From Paraburkholderia sejongensis (lineage in GTDB: Bacteria > Pseudomonadota > Gammaproteobacteria > Burkholderiales > Burkholderiaceae), in NCBI RefSeq assembly GCF_020880815.1, contig NZ_JAJITD010000009.1:248001-312000 (forward strand): a DNA stretch of 64,000 nt. Direction: 5' to 3'. The notes below the pieces were generated by a model. The model saw only the letters and a list, made by a program, of their open reading frames with translations, ran no database searches and was not told the DNA's origin. The translations under genes and the position numbers were made by a program. Positions 55,340-63,035 of this stretch are shown here, one piece after another; position 1 is the stretch's first letter, and the number at the start of each line of letters is the position of its first letter.

Positions 55340-56791
55340 CTATTGATCGATTGCAACCCACACGGCTTTCGGTTCGGTAAAGTTCTCGATCGCCACGTCG
55401 CCATGCTCGCGGCCGAAACCCGAATCGCCGGCACCACCCCACGGCAGACGCACATCGGTATATCCATAGGTATTGATCCACACGGTGCCCGCTTTCAGAT
55501 CTCGAGCAACGCGGTGAACGCGGCTCAGATCCGCGCTCCACACGCCGGCCGCGAGGCTATACGCGGTACCGTTGGCAATCCTGAGCGCATCGGCCTCGTC
55601 GTCGAAGCGGATCACGCTCGCGACCGGGCCGAAGATCTCCTCCTGCGAAATTCGCATCTCGTGCTCGACATTCGCGAACACGGTCGGCTCGACGAAAAAG
55701 CCGCGATTGCCGACGCGCGCGCCGCCCGTCACCAGCGACGCCCCCTCCGAGCGGCCGGTTTCCACGTAGCTCAATACCGTCTTCATCTGCGCGGCGGAAA
55801 TCAGCGGCCCCATCGAGGTTTCCCGCACCGACGGGTCGCCGACCTTGATCGATTTCGCACGCGTGGCGAGCCGCTCGACCACTTCGTCGTACACGTCGCG
55901 ATGCGCGAGAATCCGCGAACCGGCGGAACACACCTGGCCGGTATTGAAGAAAATTCCGGAGGCCGCGGCGCGCACCGCGTTGTCCAGATTCGCGTCGGCG
56001 AAGATCAGGTTGGCCGACTTGCCGCCCAGCTCCAGCGTTACGCGCTTGAAGTTGCCGGCCGCGCCCTGCAGAATGCCGCGCCCGACCGACGGCGAACCGG
56101 TGAACGTGACCTTGTCGATGCCCGGATGCGAGACGAGCGCGTCGCCGACCACGCTGCCCTTGCCGGTCACGATATTGAGTACGCCCGGCGGCACGCCCGC
56201 TTCGAGCGCGAGTTCGCCGATCCGCAACGCGGTGAGCGGCGTTATTTCCGCGGGTTTGACGATCAGCGTGCAGCCGCACGCGAGCGCCGGCGCGATCTTC
56301 CACATGCCGATCATTAGCGGGAAATTCCACGGCACGATCGCGGCGACCACGCCGACCGGTTCGCGCAGCGTGTACGTCAAGGCATCGGGACGCGTCGGCA
56401 CGACCTGACCGTTGATCTTGTCGCACCAGCCCGCGTAGTACTCGACCGTATCGATCGCGGCCGGCACGTCCTGGCGCATCACCGCGGCGATCGGCTTGCC
56501 GCCGTCGAGACTTTCGAGCGCGACGAGTTCTTCCATGTTCTCGCGCATCAGGGCCGCGAGACGCTGCAAAATGCGGCCGCGTTCGGCGGCACGAATCGAA
56601 TTCCACACTTTCAACGCCGCGCGTGCCGCGCGCACCGCGGTGTCCACGTCGGCGGCGCTGCCTTGCGCGACCAGCGCGATCGGCTCCTCGGTGGCCGGAT
56701 TGATATCGACGGAATATTCCCCGGTGCCGGGCGGCAGCCGCTTGCCGTCGATCAGCAAATCATGTTGTCTGAGGTCGGTCTGGGTTTCCAT
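55340..56791 (-). CDS. Aldehyde dehydrogenase, NAD(P)-dependent
   Basis: 483 residues from the ATG at 56791 (AAGGAG seven bases upstream); the frame to 56944 overlaps the LysR gene. IVPWNFPLMIGMWKIAPALACGCT and FTGSPSVGRGI bind the cofactor, LELGGKSANLIF holds the general-base Glu, and FNTGQVCSAGSR the catalytic Cys. The pattern is nearest to betaine or aromatic aldehyde dehydrogenases. It lies downstream of oxlT and a LysR gene on the same strand. The substrate is unknown; a small aldehyde acid such as glyoxylate is possible but unproven. Confidence 0.92.
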   Translation of the reverse strand: METQTDLRQHDLLIDGKRLPPGTGEYSVDINPATEEPIALVAQGSAADVDTAVRAARAALKVWNSIRAAERGRILQRLAALMRENMEELVALESLDGGKPIAAVMRQDVPAAIDTVEYYAGWCDKINGQVVPTRPDALTYTLREPVGVVAAIVPWNFPLMIGMWKIAPALACGCTLIVKPAEITPLTALRIGELALEAGVPPGVLNIVTGKGSVVGDALVSHPGIDKVTFTGSPSVGRGILQGAAGNFKRVTLELGGKSANLIFADANLDNAVRAAASGIFFNTGQVCSAGSRILAHRDVYDEVVERLATRAKSIKVGDPSVRETSMGPLISAAQMKTVLSYVETGRSEGASLVTGGARVGNRGFFVEPTVFANVEHEMRISQEEIFGPVASVIRFDDEADALRIANGTAYSLAAGVWSADLSRVHRVARDLKAGTVWINTYGYTDVRLPWGGAGDSGFGREHGDVAIENFTEPKAVWVAIDQ

Positions 56792-56883
56792 CATGAAGCT
56801 CCTTGAGTAGGACGTTATGTGGCGCGCTAAAGGCGCAGCGTTCGAATCGTTCGTAAAACAGGGGGTTTTGTGCCGCTTGCGAT

Positions 56884-57861
56884 CTAAGGTTCGTGCAGCA
56901 GGGTGCGGGCGACGGACGGCCAGTCGAAGGTCCGCGCGGGACAAGGCGTCGAAGCGTCGCTATGCGCACGCTCATTGGTCGACGCGAAAAACTGCGCCCA
57001 CACGGCGGTCGCGTTCGGCCGCAGCGAGCGCTTGCGGCGCTGGACCAGCACGGTGGTCAGCGTGGTCCGCGGCACCAACGGACGGCTCACCAGACCGGCA
57101 CCCAGCGCCGGCCAGTACGCGTCGACCGGCAATACGCCGACCCCGAGGCCCAGCTCGACCATCCGCGCTACCGCGGCGACGTGGCCGAGTTCCTGCAACG
57201 GGCCGCGCTTCAGTTCGTGGCTCACGAGCGCCGGCTCCAGTGCCGCGCGCACGCCCGTGTCGGCATTGAGCGTCAGCAGCGGCCACGCGCGCAAGCCGCG
57301 CCAGTCGATGCTGTCGTGACGCGCGAGCGGATGCGCGGCCGGCATCACCGCATGCAGCGGCGTGCTGAACAGCACTTGCGCGTGCAGCAGATCGCTGTCG
57401 ATTGCGTGCCCAACCGAGACCACGCCGAAGTCCACCTCGCCATGCTCGACGCTCGCGAGCACGCCGCTTTGCGACTGATCGCGCACCGACACCACCAGTT
57501 GCGGATAGACCGACGCGCAATGCGCGAGCGCCTGCGGCACCCAGCTCGACGACAACACCGGATTGCTCGCGACGAGCACGACGCCGGTGCGGCCGTCGTT
57601 GGCGGCCCGCTCTTCGAGCAGCGTCAATTCGATTTCGTCGAGCAATCGGCCGATCCTTCGCTCGAGACTCGCGCCCGCATTGGTCAGTTCTACGTGGCGG
57701 GTGGTGCGGTCGAACAGCTTCAGATCGACCGCCTCTTCGAGCTCGCGGATGCAACGGCTCACCGCCGATTGCGTCAGATCGAACTGGCGCGCCGCGCGGG
57801 TGAAGCTGCGCTCCCGCGCGACCGCGACGAAGACCTTGAGCTGCTGCAGCGAAACGTTCAT
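56884..57861 (-). CDS. LysR-family transcriptional regulator (operon with oxlT-type gene)
   Basis: 325 residues. The winged helix is at residues 1-60 (LQQLKVFVAVARERSFTRAA, then QSAVSRCIRELEEAVDLKLF). The effector domain follows with VLVASNPVLSSSWVPQALAHC and LGVGVLPVDAYWPALGAG. The last 30 residues are Ser/Pro/Arg-rich and extend beyond the usual fold. The gene lies 34 bases after the OxlT-type transporter and 92 bases before the aldehyde dehydrogenase on the same strand, so it probably reports on the transported or oxidised compound. Confidence 0.9.
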   Translation of the reverse strand: MNVSLQQLKVFVAVARERSFTRAARQFDLTQSAVSRCIRELEEAVDLKLFDRTTRHVELTNAGASLERRIGRLLDEIELTLLEERAANDGRTGVVLVASNPVLSSSWVPQALAHCASVYPQLVVSVRDQSQSGVLASVEHGEVDFGVVSVGHAIDSDLLHAQVLFSTPLHAVMPAAHPLARHDSIDWRGLRAWPLLTLNADTGVRAALEPALVSHELKRGPLQELGHVAAVARMVELGLGVGVLPVDAYWPALGAGLVSRPLVPRTTLTTVLVQRRKRSLRPNATAVWAQFFASTNERAHSDASTPCPARTFDWPSVARTLLHEP

Positions 57862-57895
57862 ATACTCGGGCCTCGGCGCATGCGGCTGACACCGG

Positions 57896-59251
57896 TTATT
57901 CGCCGCTCTGCTCGGGCCAGTGACTCATCCGCGACGCGCCGCCGGTGCCGTGCGGATGCCCGGCGACGGCGAGCGCGCCCTGCGGTTCGTTATGCGATTC
58001 GATCCAGCGCGTGCGCATCGGCTCGAGAATGAATTTCGCCGAGATGCCCGCCGCGATCGTGATAATCGCGGACACGATGAACACCAGGTTCCAGCCGCCG
58101 GTGGCCGCCAGCACCGACGCGATCGGCACCAGCAACGAGGCTGTGCCTTTCGCGGTGTACAACGTGCCCGCATTGGCCGCCGCGTATTTGCTGCCGAACG
58201 TATCCGCGCAGGTCGCCGGAAAGATCGAGAAGATCTCGCCCCAGAACAGGAAGATCAGCGCGGCGAACGCCATGAACGCATACGGGTTGCTGCCGAACTG
58301 CATCATCCCGAGCAGCGCGAGACCCTCGCCGATGAAGATCACGAACATCGTGTTTTCACGGCCGATCTTGTCGGAAATGAAACCGCACAGCGGTCGCGTC
58401 AGGCCGTTGAAGATGTTGTCGATCGACAGCGTCAGCGTGAGCAACGGCAAGGTCGCGCCGAATACCGACATCGGAATGCGCGCAAGGCCCCAGTCTTTTG
58501 CGATCGGACCGATCTGCGCGGTCGCCATCAGCCCGCCCGCGGCGACCGCGACGAACGACGCGTAGATCACCCAGAACACCGGTGTCCTGATCATCTGACG
58601 CGACGTGAAATCGACCTTCGACACCGCGAACCTGGTCTTGCGGGTCGCCTGCTGACGCAAAATAGGCCGCACCAGCAACAGCGCGAGCAGCAAAATGCTG
58701 ACGCCTTGCACGATGCCGAAGAAGAAGAACGTGTGCTCGAAGCCGCGGCTGTTGATCATGTTCGCGATCGGTATCACGGTGAGCGCCGCGCCCGCGCCGA
58801 AGCCGGCCGCGGTCAGGCCCGCCGCGAGTCCGCGCCGGTCCGGAAACCATTTGAGCGCATTGCCGACGCAGGTGCCGTACACGCCGCCCGCGCCGATCCC
58901 GCCGATCACCGCGGCGAAATACAGCATGCCGAGTGTGGTCGCATAAGAATTGAGAACCCATGACAGCCCCGCGCAGATCGCGCCGCCGGCGACCACCGGG
59001 CGCGGTCCGAAGCGGTCGACCAGCCAGCCTTCGAACGGCACCAGCCAGGTTTCGGTGAGAATGAAGATCGAGAACGCCAACTGGATCGATGCCTCGCTCC
59101 AGTTATGCCTCGCATGCATCGGCGCCACGAACAACGTCCACGCATATTGCAGATTGGCCACCAGCGCCATGCACACCATGCCGATGACCAGCTGCCACCA
59201 TCTGTTTCGCCAGAACATGCCAGCTGACGATTGCTGGGTGATATTGTCCAT
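57896..59251 (-). CDS. oxlT: MFS transporter, oxalate/formate antiporter family
   Basis: 451 residues from the ATG at 59251 (a GTG at 59266 is in frame). Twelve hydrophobic segments. The N-terminus FWRNRWWQLVIGMVCMALVANLQYAWTLF splits into the first helix with an NLQYAWT-like motif typical of OxlT proteins. VDRFGPRPVVAGGA is the MFS loop, YGTCVGNALKWFPDRRGLAAG the helix 4-5 region, and GFISDKIGRENTM the second loop. OxlT exchanges oxalate for formate across the inner membrane. Proximity to frc supports oxalate as the substrate. Confidence 0.9.
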   Translation of the reverse strand: MDNITQQSSAGMFWRNRWWQLVIGMVCMALVANLQYAWTLFVAPMHARHNWSEASIQLAFSIFILTETWLVPFEGWLVDRFGPRPVVAGGAICAGLSWVLNSYATTLGMLYFAAVIGGIGAGGVYGTCVGNALKWFPDRRGLAAGLTAAGFGAGAALTVIPIANMINSRGFEHTFFFFGIVQGVSILLLALLLVRPILRQQATRKTRFAVSKVDFTSRQMIRTPVFWVIYASFVAVAAGGLMATAQIGPIAKDWGLARIPMSVFGATLPLLTLTLSIDNIFNGLTRPLCGFISDKIGRENTMFVIFIGEGLALLGMMQFGSNPYAFMAFAALIFLFWGEIFSIFPATCADTFGSKYAAANAGTLYTAKGTASLLVPIASVLAATGGWNLVFIVSAIITIAAGISAKFILEPMRTRWIESHNEPQGALAVAGHPHGTGGASRMSHWPEQSGE

Positions 59252-59263
59252 GAGCCTTGTCTC

Positions 59264-59279
59264 CACTATTTATTTAGTG
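59264..59279. promoter_or_regulatory. Inverted repeat in the leader of the oxlT-type gene
   Basis: CACTATTTATTTAGTG: five-base arms around six bases, directly upstream of the ribosome site. It could be an operator or a small RNA hairpin that affects translation. Confidence 0.45.
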
Positions 59280-59566
59280 CCGGCGCTTGAGTGCCGCGCT
59301 GGATGTGTCCCGCCTTATTGTTATGTCCCGAAAGTACTTTGCCATTCGGGAAGATTGAAAATAGGCACCGCTAATTGCCGACTTATTTAAAACCGATTCG
59401 CGCCATACACCGGGAAAGTCTGCTTTAGTCCGAGCAATCCAAATACACGCGACGGTAAGCGTTACAGCCAACTTCCACGCGATTTCCCGCCTTTTAGTGC
59501 GCCACCCCACTTTACCGCGCGTTAACCCGCACACCGCACCGTCAATTCGGCTTCTTATAAGAGTCC

Positions 59567-59605
59567 ATGCTAGGGTCATTGCTGAATTACGAATAATTAA
59601 AGTTT
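59567..59605 (-). promoter_or_regulatory. Oxalate-regulon promoter element, copy C (facing the oxlT-type gene)
   Basis: On the minus strand AAACTTTAATTAT (59605-59593), exactly 20 bases, then TAGCAT (59572-59567). Twelve of 13 bases match copies A and B, and the spacing to the -10 is identical. Transcription would start near 59560. Confidence 0.6.
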
Positions 59606-59642
59606 GTTATTATGTGGATTCACAGTTCCTTATACATCGGCC

Positions 59643-60590
59643 ATGACGATGCGCAACGCGACGCTGCGGCAACTGAAGGTCTTTGAAACGGTCGCGCGAC
59701 ACCTGAGTTTTTCGCGCGCGGCCGAGGAATTGCATCTGACTCAGCCGGCCGTCTCCACCCAGGTCCGGCAACTCGAAGAACATGCGGGATTGCCGCTGTT
59801 CGAACAGCTCGGCAAGAAGATCTATCTGACGCCGGCCGGCACCGAAATGCTGCACTACAGCCGCGCGATCATGCAGCAGTTCCACGAAGTCGACGAGGCG
59901 ATGAGTCAGTTGAAGGGCGTCTCCGGCGGCAAGCTCAATGTCGCGGTGATCAGCGCCGGCGACTATTTCTTTCCCCGCGTGCTGGCCGAATTCACGCGCC
60001 GCTATTCCGGTGTCGATCTGAATCTCGCGGTGCACAACCGCGAAGAATTGCTGCATCAACTCGCGACCAATCAGACCGACCTCGCGGTGATGGTGCGGCC
60101 GCCGCATGAAACGGATGCGACCAACGAACCGTTTGCGCCGCACCCTTACGTGATCGTCGCCGCGCCCACCCATCCGCTCGCGCACAAGCGCAACATCCGC
60201 CTCAGTCAACTCGCGAACGAGGCGTTCATCGTGCGCGAACGCGGCTCGGATACGTGGAATTCGATGGAAGAAGGTTTCGCGGGCCGGCTGTCCAATCTGA
60301 AGATCGCGATGGAGATCAAAAGCACCGAGACGATCAAGCAGGCGGTGATCGCCGGCATGGGGATCGCGTTTCTGTCCGCGCATACGATCAGCCTCGAATT
60401 GCAATTGGGTCATCTGGTGGTACTCGACGTGGAGAGCTTTCCGGTGATGCTCAACTGGTACGTCGTGCACCGGAAGAACAAACGTCTGCCGCCGGTCGCG
60501 GTCGCCTTCAAACGCTTCCTGATAGAGGAAGGCGCGAATCTGATCGAACGTATTACGCGCGTGAAGGAATTGAGCGTGCATAAGCAGTAG
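59643..60590 (+). CDS. LysR-family regulator, CbbR-like; probable oxalate-regulon activator
   Basis: 315 residues from the ATG at 59643 (a second ATG two codons later is equally possible). The HTH is TLRQLKVFETVARHLSFSRA followed by AEELHLTQPAVSTQVRQLEE, the CbbR-type N-terminus. The effector domain has AVISAGDYFFPRVLAEF, TNQTDLAVMVRPP and IKQAVIAGMGIAFLSAHTISLEL. It is divergent from oxlT across the region that carries promoter copy C, the classic LysR arrangement. It is therefore the best candidate to bind the AAACTTTAAYTAT element. Confidence 0.9.
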   Translation: MTMRNATLRQLKVFETVARHLSFSRAAEELHLTQPAVSTQVRQLEEHAGLPLFEQLGKKIYLTPAGTEMLHYSRAIMQQFHEVDEAMSQLKGVSGGKLNVAVISAGDYFFPRVLAEFTRRYSGVDLNLAVHNREELLHQLATNQTDLAVMVRPPHETDATNEPFAPHPYVIVAAPTHPLAHKRNIRLSQLANEAFIVRERGSDTWNSMEEGFAGRLSNLKIAMEIKSTETIKQAVIAGMGIAFLSAHTISLELQLGHLVVLDVESFPVMLNWYVVHRKNKRLPPVAVAFKRFLIEEGANLIERITRVKELSVHKQ

Positions 60591-60607
60591 GCTATGAAAA
60601 CCCAATA

Positions 60608-60646
60608 AAACTTTAACTATTGCAAATCGTTCGCGACTTCTATGCT
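60608..60646 (+). promoter_or_regulatory. Oxalate-regulon promoter element, copy B (upstream of the 106-residue gene)
   Basis: AAACTTTAACTAT (60608-60620), 20 bases, then TATGCT (60641-60646). The 13-base element and the -10 are identical to copy A, and within the spacer several further positions match. Expected start about 60653, 34 bases before the ATG at 60687. Confidence 0.65.
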
Positions 60647-60686
60647 GCAAGCGAGTTCTTTCACTTGCCAGCTCAGGAGGCCGATC

Positions 60687-61007
60687 ATGAACCACGCACC
60701 GCTTCGCTCTTCCGTCAGTCCGCGCGGCGCCGGCCTCGCGACAGGTCCGCGCGACACCCAACCGGACGACGCCCATCTGAGTGCCTATAACGCAGCATTC
60801 AGCGACCTCGGTCTGCGCTTTCGCTGGGATCGCGCGACGCTCGATATGTTGAAAGAATTCAATAGCGAATCGGCGCGCATTACCGCGTATATCGAGCGGT
60901 ATCACAGTCATTTGCATCGCGCGTACGACGCCGAGTTTCTCGCGCAAATGATCCTGCATCGAAAGACGCAGTACTACAGCGAGTTCGCGGCGGCGGCCGA
61001 AGAATAA
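60687..61007 (+). CDS. Unknown protein of the oxalate regulon
   Basis: 106 residues from the ATG at 60687, with AGGAGG seven bases upstream; the longer frame from 60642 starts at the promoter -10 and is excluded. The first 40 residues are Pro/Gly/Arg-rich. The rest reads as two to three helices: AHLSAYNAAFSDLGLRFRW, ATLDMLKEFNSESARITAYI and HLHRAYDAEFLAQMILHRKTQ. There is no Cys, signal peptide or membrane helix. I do not recognise the family. It carries its own copy of the promoter element shared with the PanE-like and OxlT-type genes. Confidence 0.8.
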   Translation: MNHAPLRSSVSPRGAGLATGPRDTQPDDAHLSAYNAAFSDLGLRFRWDRATLDMLKEFNSESARITAYIERYHSHLHRAYDAEFLAQMILHRKTQYYSEFAAAAEE

Positions 61008-61123
61008 GCACTGAGATAAGCACTGCGGTACTCGAGGTACCCGATGGTTCGACAGCGGCGGGCTCTGCAGCTCGCCGCGCCGCATTGCTGGAACGAGCGG
61101 CCGCGCATCGATTCGCGCGCTAT

Positions 61124-62098
61124 TCATGATGCGCGGCGCGCCGCCGCTGTGACATGAAGCTGCCGCACGCGCGTACAGTCGCGCTGCCGGCCAAACACGC
61201 GCCGGCCTTCGCGCAAACCGCGCCGATACGGATACGCACTCGCGCGCACCGTGCCGGGCGCGAGATCACGCAACGCCCACATCGGCTCGGCGCCGCCCAC
61301 TTCCCCGCAGTCTTCGCCGCCATGCCATGCGAGACTCTCTAGCAGGCCTGGCCGGGCGATCGTCATGCCGTCGCTGCGCGCGGCGAACGCATAGACGGTG
61401 CAGGCGTCGCCATTCATCGCATGACCGGGCGGTCCCAAATACTCGCGACTGATCATCAGATGCGCGCCGATCGCGGCCGCCAACGCGCTCATCGCGAGCA
61501 GTTCGGCAAGTCCGAATAGTTGGGCGGGTTCAGTCGCGAAGCTGTAGCCGAGCCAGCCGCACAACAGTAGCGCCAGCAGATTGACGAGATGATGACCCGG
61601 CAGCGCGAGCGCCTCGATCTGCAAGGTACCGCGAAGCTTGCAGAACGCGAGCGACGATTGCGCGAAGATCAGCGCACCGATGAATACCGCCGCGCACAAC
61701 GCGAGCCGTTCGGTGTTATCGCGCGCCGCCGGCGAAACAGCATGCGCAACCGCTATCGATACGACCGCGAGACCCATGCCGCTGCCGAGCAACGCGACGA
61801 GTGCGGGCCAGCGCGCTGGATTACGTCCGCGCATTCGCAACGCGCCGAGTAGCGCGCCGGCCAACGCCGCGCCCACGATCCACGATCGCGCGCCGAGCCC
61901 CGCCGCGAAGCTGCCCGCCAGTAGCGCGGCGAGCGCGGCCGTGCCTCCATGCAGCCGGCGGGTCGCGCGCCATTTGCACACGCGCTGCCCGAGTGCGACC
62001 AACGCGACCAGCAGCACCGCGCCCAGCCCGGCGGCGAGCGTCACCGCCAGCAGCAACAACAGGTCCATCCACACGGTACTCCCACAGGCTTGCAGCAT
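61124..62098 (-). CDS. Truncated PntB-like membrane protein
   Basis: 324 residues from the ATG at 62098 (GGAGG seven bases upstream). Residues about 10-215 form some eight membrane helices that align by eye with the membrane part of transhydrogenase subunit PntB: VGAALAGALLGALRMRGRN, then PALVALLGSGMGLAVV, VFIGALIFAQSSLAFCKLRG and ALALPGHHLVNLLAL. The NADP-binding C-terminal domain (about 200 residues in PntB) is missing; instead there is an unrelated Gly/Arg-rich tail of about 100 residues. No frame nearby restores it. Either a decaying gene or a repurposed membrane protein. It lies 88 bases after the FAH-family gene. Confidence 0.75.
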   Translation of the reverse strand: MLQACGSTVWMDLLLLLAVTLAAGLGAVLLVALVALGQRVCKWRATRRLHGGTAALAALLAGSFAAGLGARSWIVGAALAGALLGALRMRGRNPARWPALVALLGSGMGLAVVSIAVAHAVSPAARDNTERLALCAAVFIGALIFAQSSLAFCKLRGTLQIEALALPGHHLVNLLALLLCGWLGYSFATEPAQLFGLAELLAMSALAAAIGAHLMISREYLGPPGHAMNGDACTVYAFAARSDGMTIARPGLLESLAWHGGEDCGEVGGAEPMWALRDLAPGTVRASAYPYRRGLREGRRVFGRQRDCTRVRQLHVTAAARRAS

Positions 62099-62186
62099 GC
62101 GTGATCCTCCGTGATGCGATGTACGGATGCGAGCCGGGCACTCGCGCGTGCTTCTGACAACGCCCGGACAAGCGCTCAGATCGAAC

Positions 62187-63020
62187 TCAGACCGCGTTCG
62201 TGGCGGCACCCACGCGCTGCGGCGAGTCCGGCGCCGCCCCTTCGCGTGGCACGCCGGTGCCCAACGAATTGGTCAGCGTGCCGAGACCGTCGATCGTAAT
62301 AGACACGGTCGAGCCGTCCTTGATCGAGCCGACACCGAGCGACGTGCCGCACGCGATCACGTCGCCGGGTTCGAGCGTCAGATCCTGCGAAATCAGGCTG
62401 ACCTGCTCGGCCGGCGAGAAAACCATATCGTCGAGCGGATAGTTCTGCCGTTCGACGCCGTCGAGCGTGGTCAGCAAGCGCGCGTGCCGCCAGTCGAAAC
62501 CGGAGACGATCGCGGGACCGATGCAGCAGAATGTATCGAAGCTCTTCGCGCGGCACCACTGCGGAAAGTGCGGATTCTCGTTGAGCAGATCGGCGGCGGT
62601 CACGTCATTGATCAGCGTATAGCCGAAAATCGCGCCCTCGGCCTCGCGCACGTCGACATCGCGGCAGCGCTTGCCGATCACGATGCCGAGTTCGCCCTCG
62701 AAGACGATCTTGCCCGCGTAAGGACGCGGCCTGCGAATCGGCTCGCCCGAGCCGATCACCGAGGCCGCCGGCTTCATCAGAAACAGCGGATGGGTCGGCA
62801 CGGGCTTGTCGAGCTTTGCCGCCAGCGCGTGATAGTTGTTCCACAGCGCGACGACCTTGCCCGGCGCGCATGGCGCGAGCGGCGTCAGCGCGCGCAGCGA
62901 CAGCACCGCGCCGGTCGGCACCGGCTGCTCGAGACTTTCGTACTCGTGCAGATAAGCGCCTTCGACCCGGCCGAACACGATGCCGCCATCGCTCGACATG
63001 AACCTCATCCACGTATCCAT
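62187..63020 (-). CDS. Fumarylacetoacetate-hydrolase-family protein
   Basis: 277 residues. KVVALWNNYHALAAKL and FLMKPAASVIGSG open the fold, IVFEGELGIVIGKRCRDV carries metal-binding Glu residues, FGYTLINDVTAADLL the Asp, and ITCGT-like IACGTSLGVGSIKDGSTV the end. The family covers acylpyruvases, oxaloacetate decarboxylases and dienoate hydratases. It lies 15 bases downstream of frc on the same strand, so it belongs to the oxalate operon. An acylpyruvase or oxaloacetate-type decarboxylase activity would fit, but nothing in the sequence decides it. Confidence 0.9.
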   Translation of the reverse strand: MDTWMRFMSSDGGIVFGRVEGAYLHEYESLEQPVPTGAVLSLRALTPLAPCAPGKVVALWNNYHALAAKLDKPVPTHPLFLMKPAASVIGSGEPIRRPRPYAGKIVFEGELGIVIGKRCRDVDVREAEGAIFGYTLINDVTAADLLNENPHFPQWCRAKSFDTFCCIGPAIVSGFDWRHARLLTTLDGVERQNYPLDDMVFSPAEQVSLISQDLTLEPGDVIACGTSLGVGSIKDGSTVSITIDGLGTLTNSLGTGVPREGAAPDSPQRVGAATNAV

Positions 63021-63035
63021 AGCTCGCTCCCGCGT

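Larger units (their letters stand above)
59252..59642. other. Intergenic region between divergent oxlT and LysR genes
   Basis: About 390 bases, AT-richer than the genes. It holds promoter copy C (59567-59605), the inverted repeat at 59264-59279 and, by position, the promoter of the plus-strand LysR gene. A 101-residue minus-strand frame at 59274-59579 has no ribosome site and unlikely composition; the region is better read as a long oxlT leader of about 300 bases. Confidence 0.55.

Noticed and set aside
59274..59579. 101-residue minus-strand frame upstream of oxlT
   Set aside because: No ribosome site, odd composition, and it lies in the probable leader downstream of promoter copy C.
61055..61076. 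GCGGCG ... CGCCGC hairpin between the 106-residue gene and the PntB-like gene
   Set aside because: Position suits a terminator, but there is no T-run and such pairings are common in this base composition.
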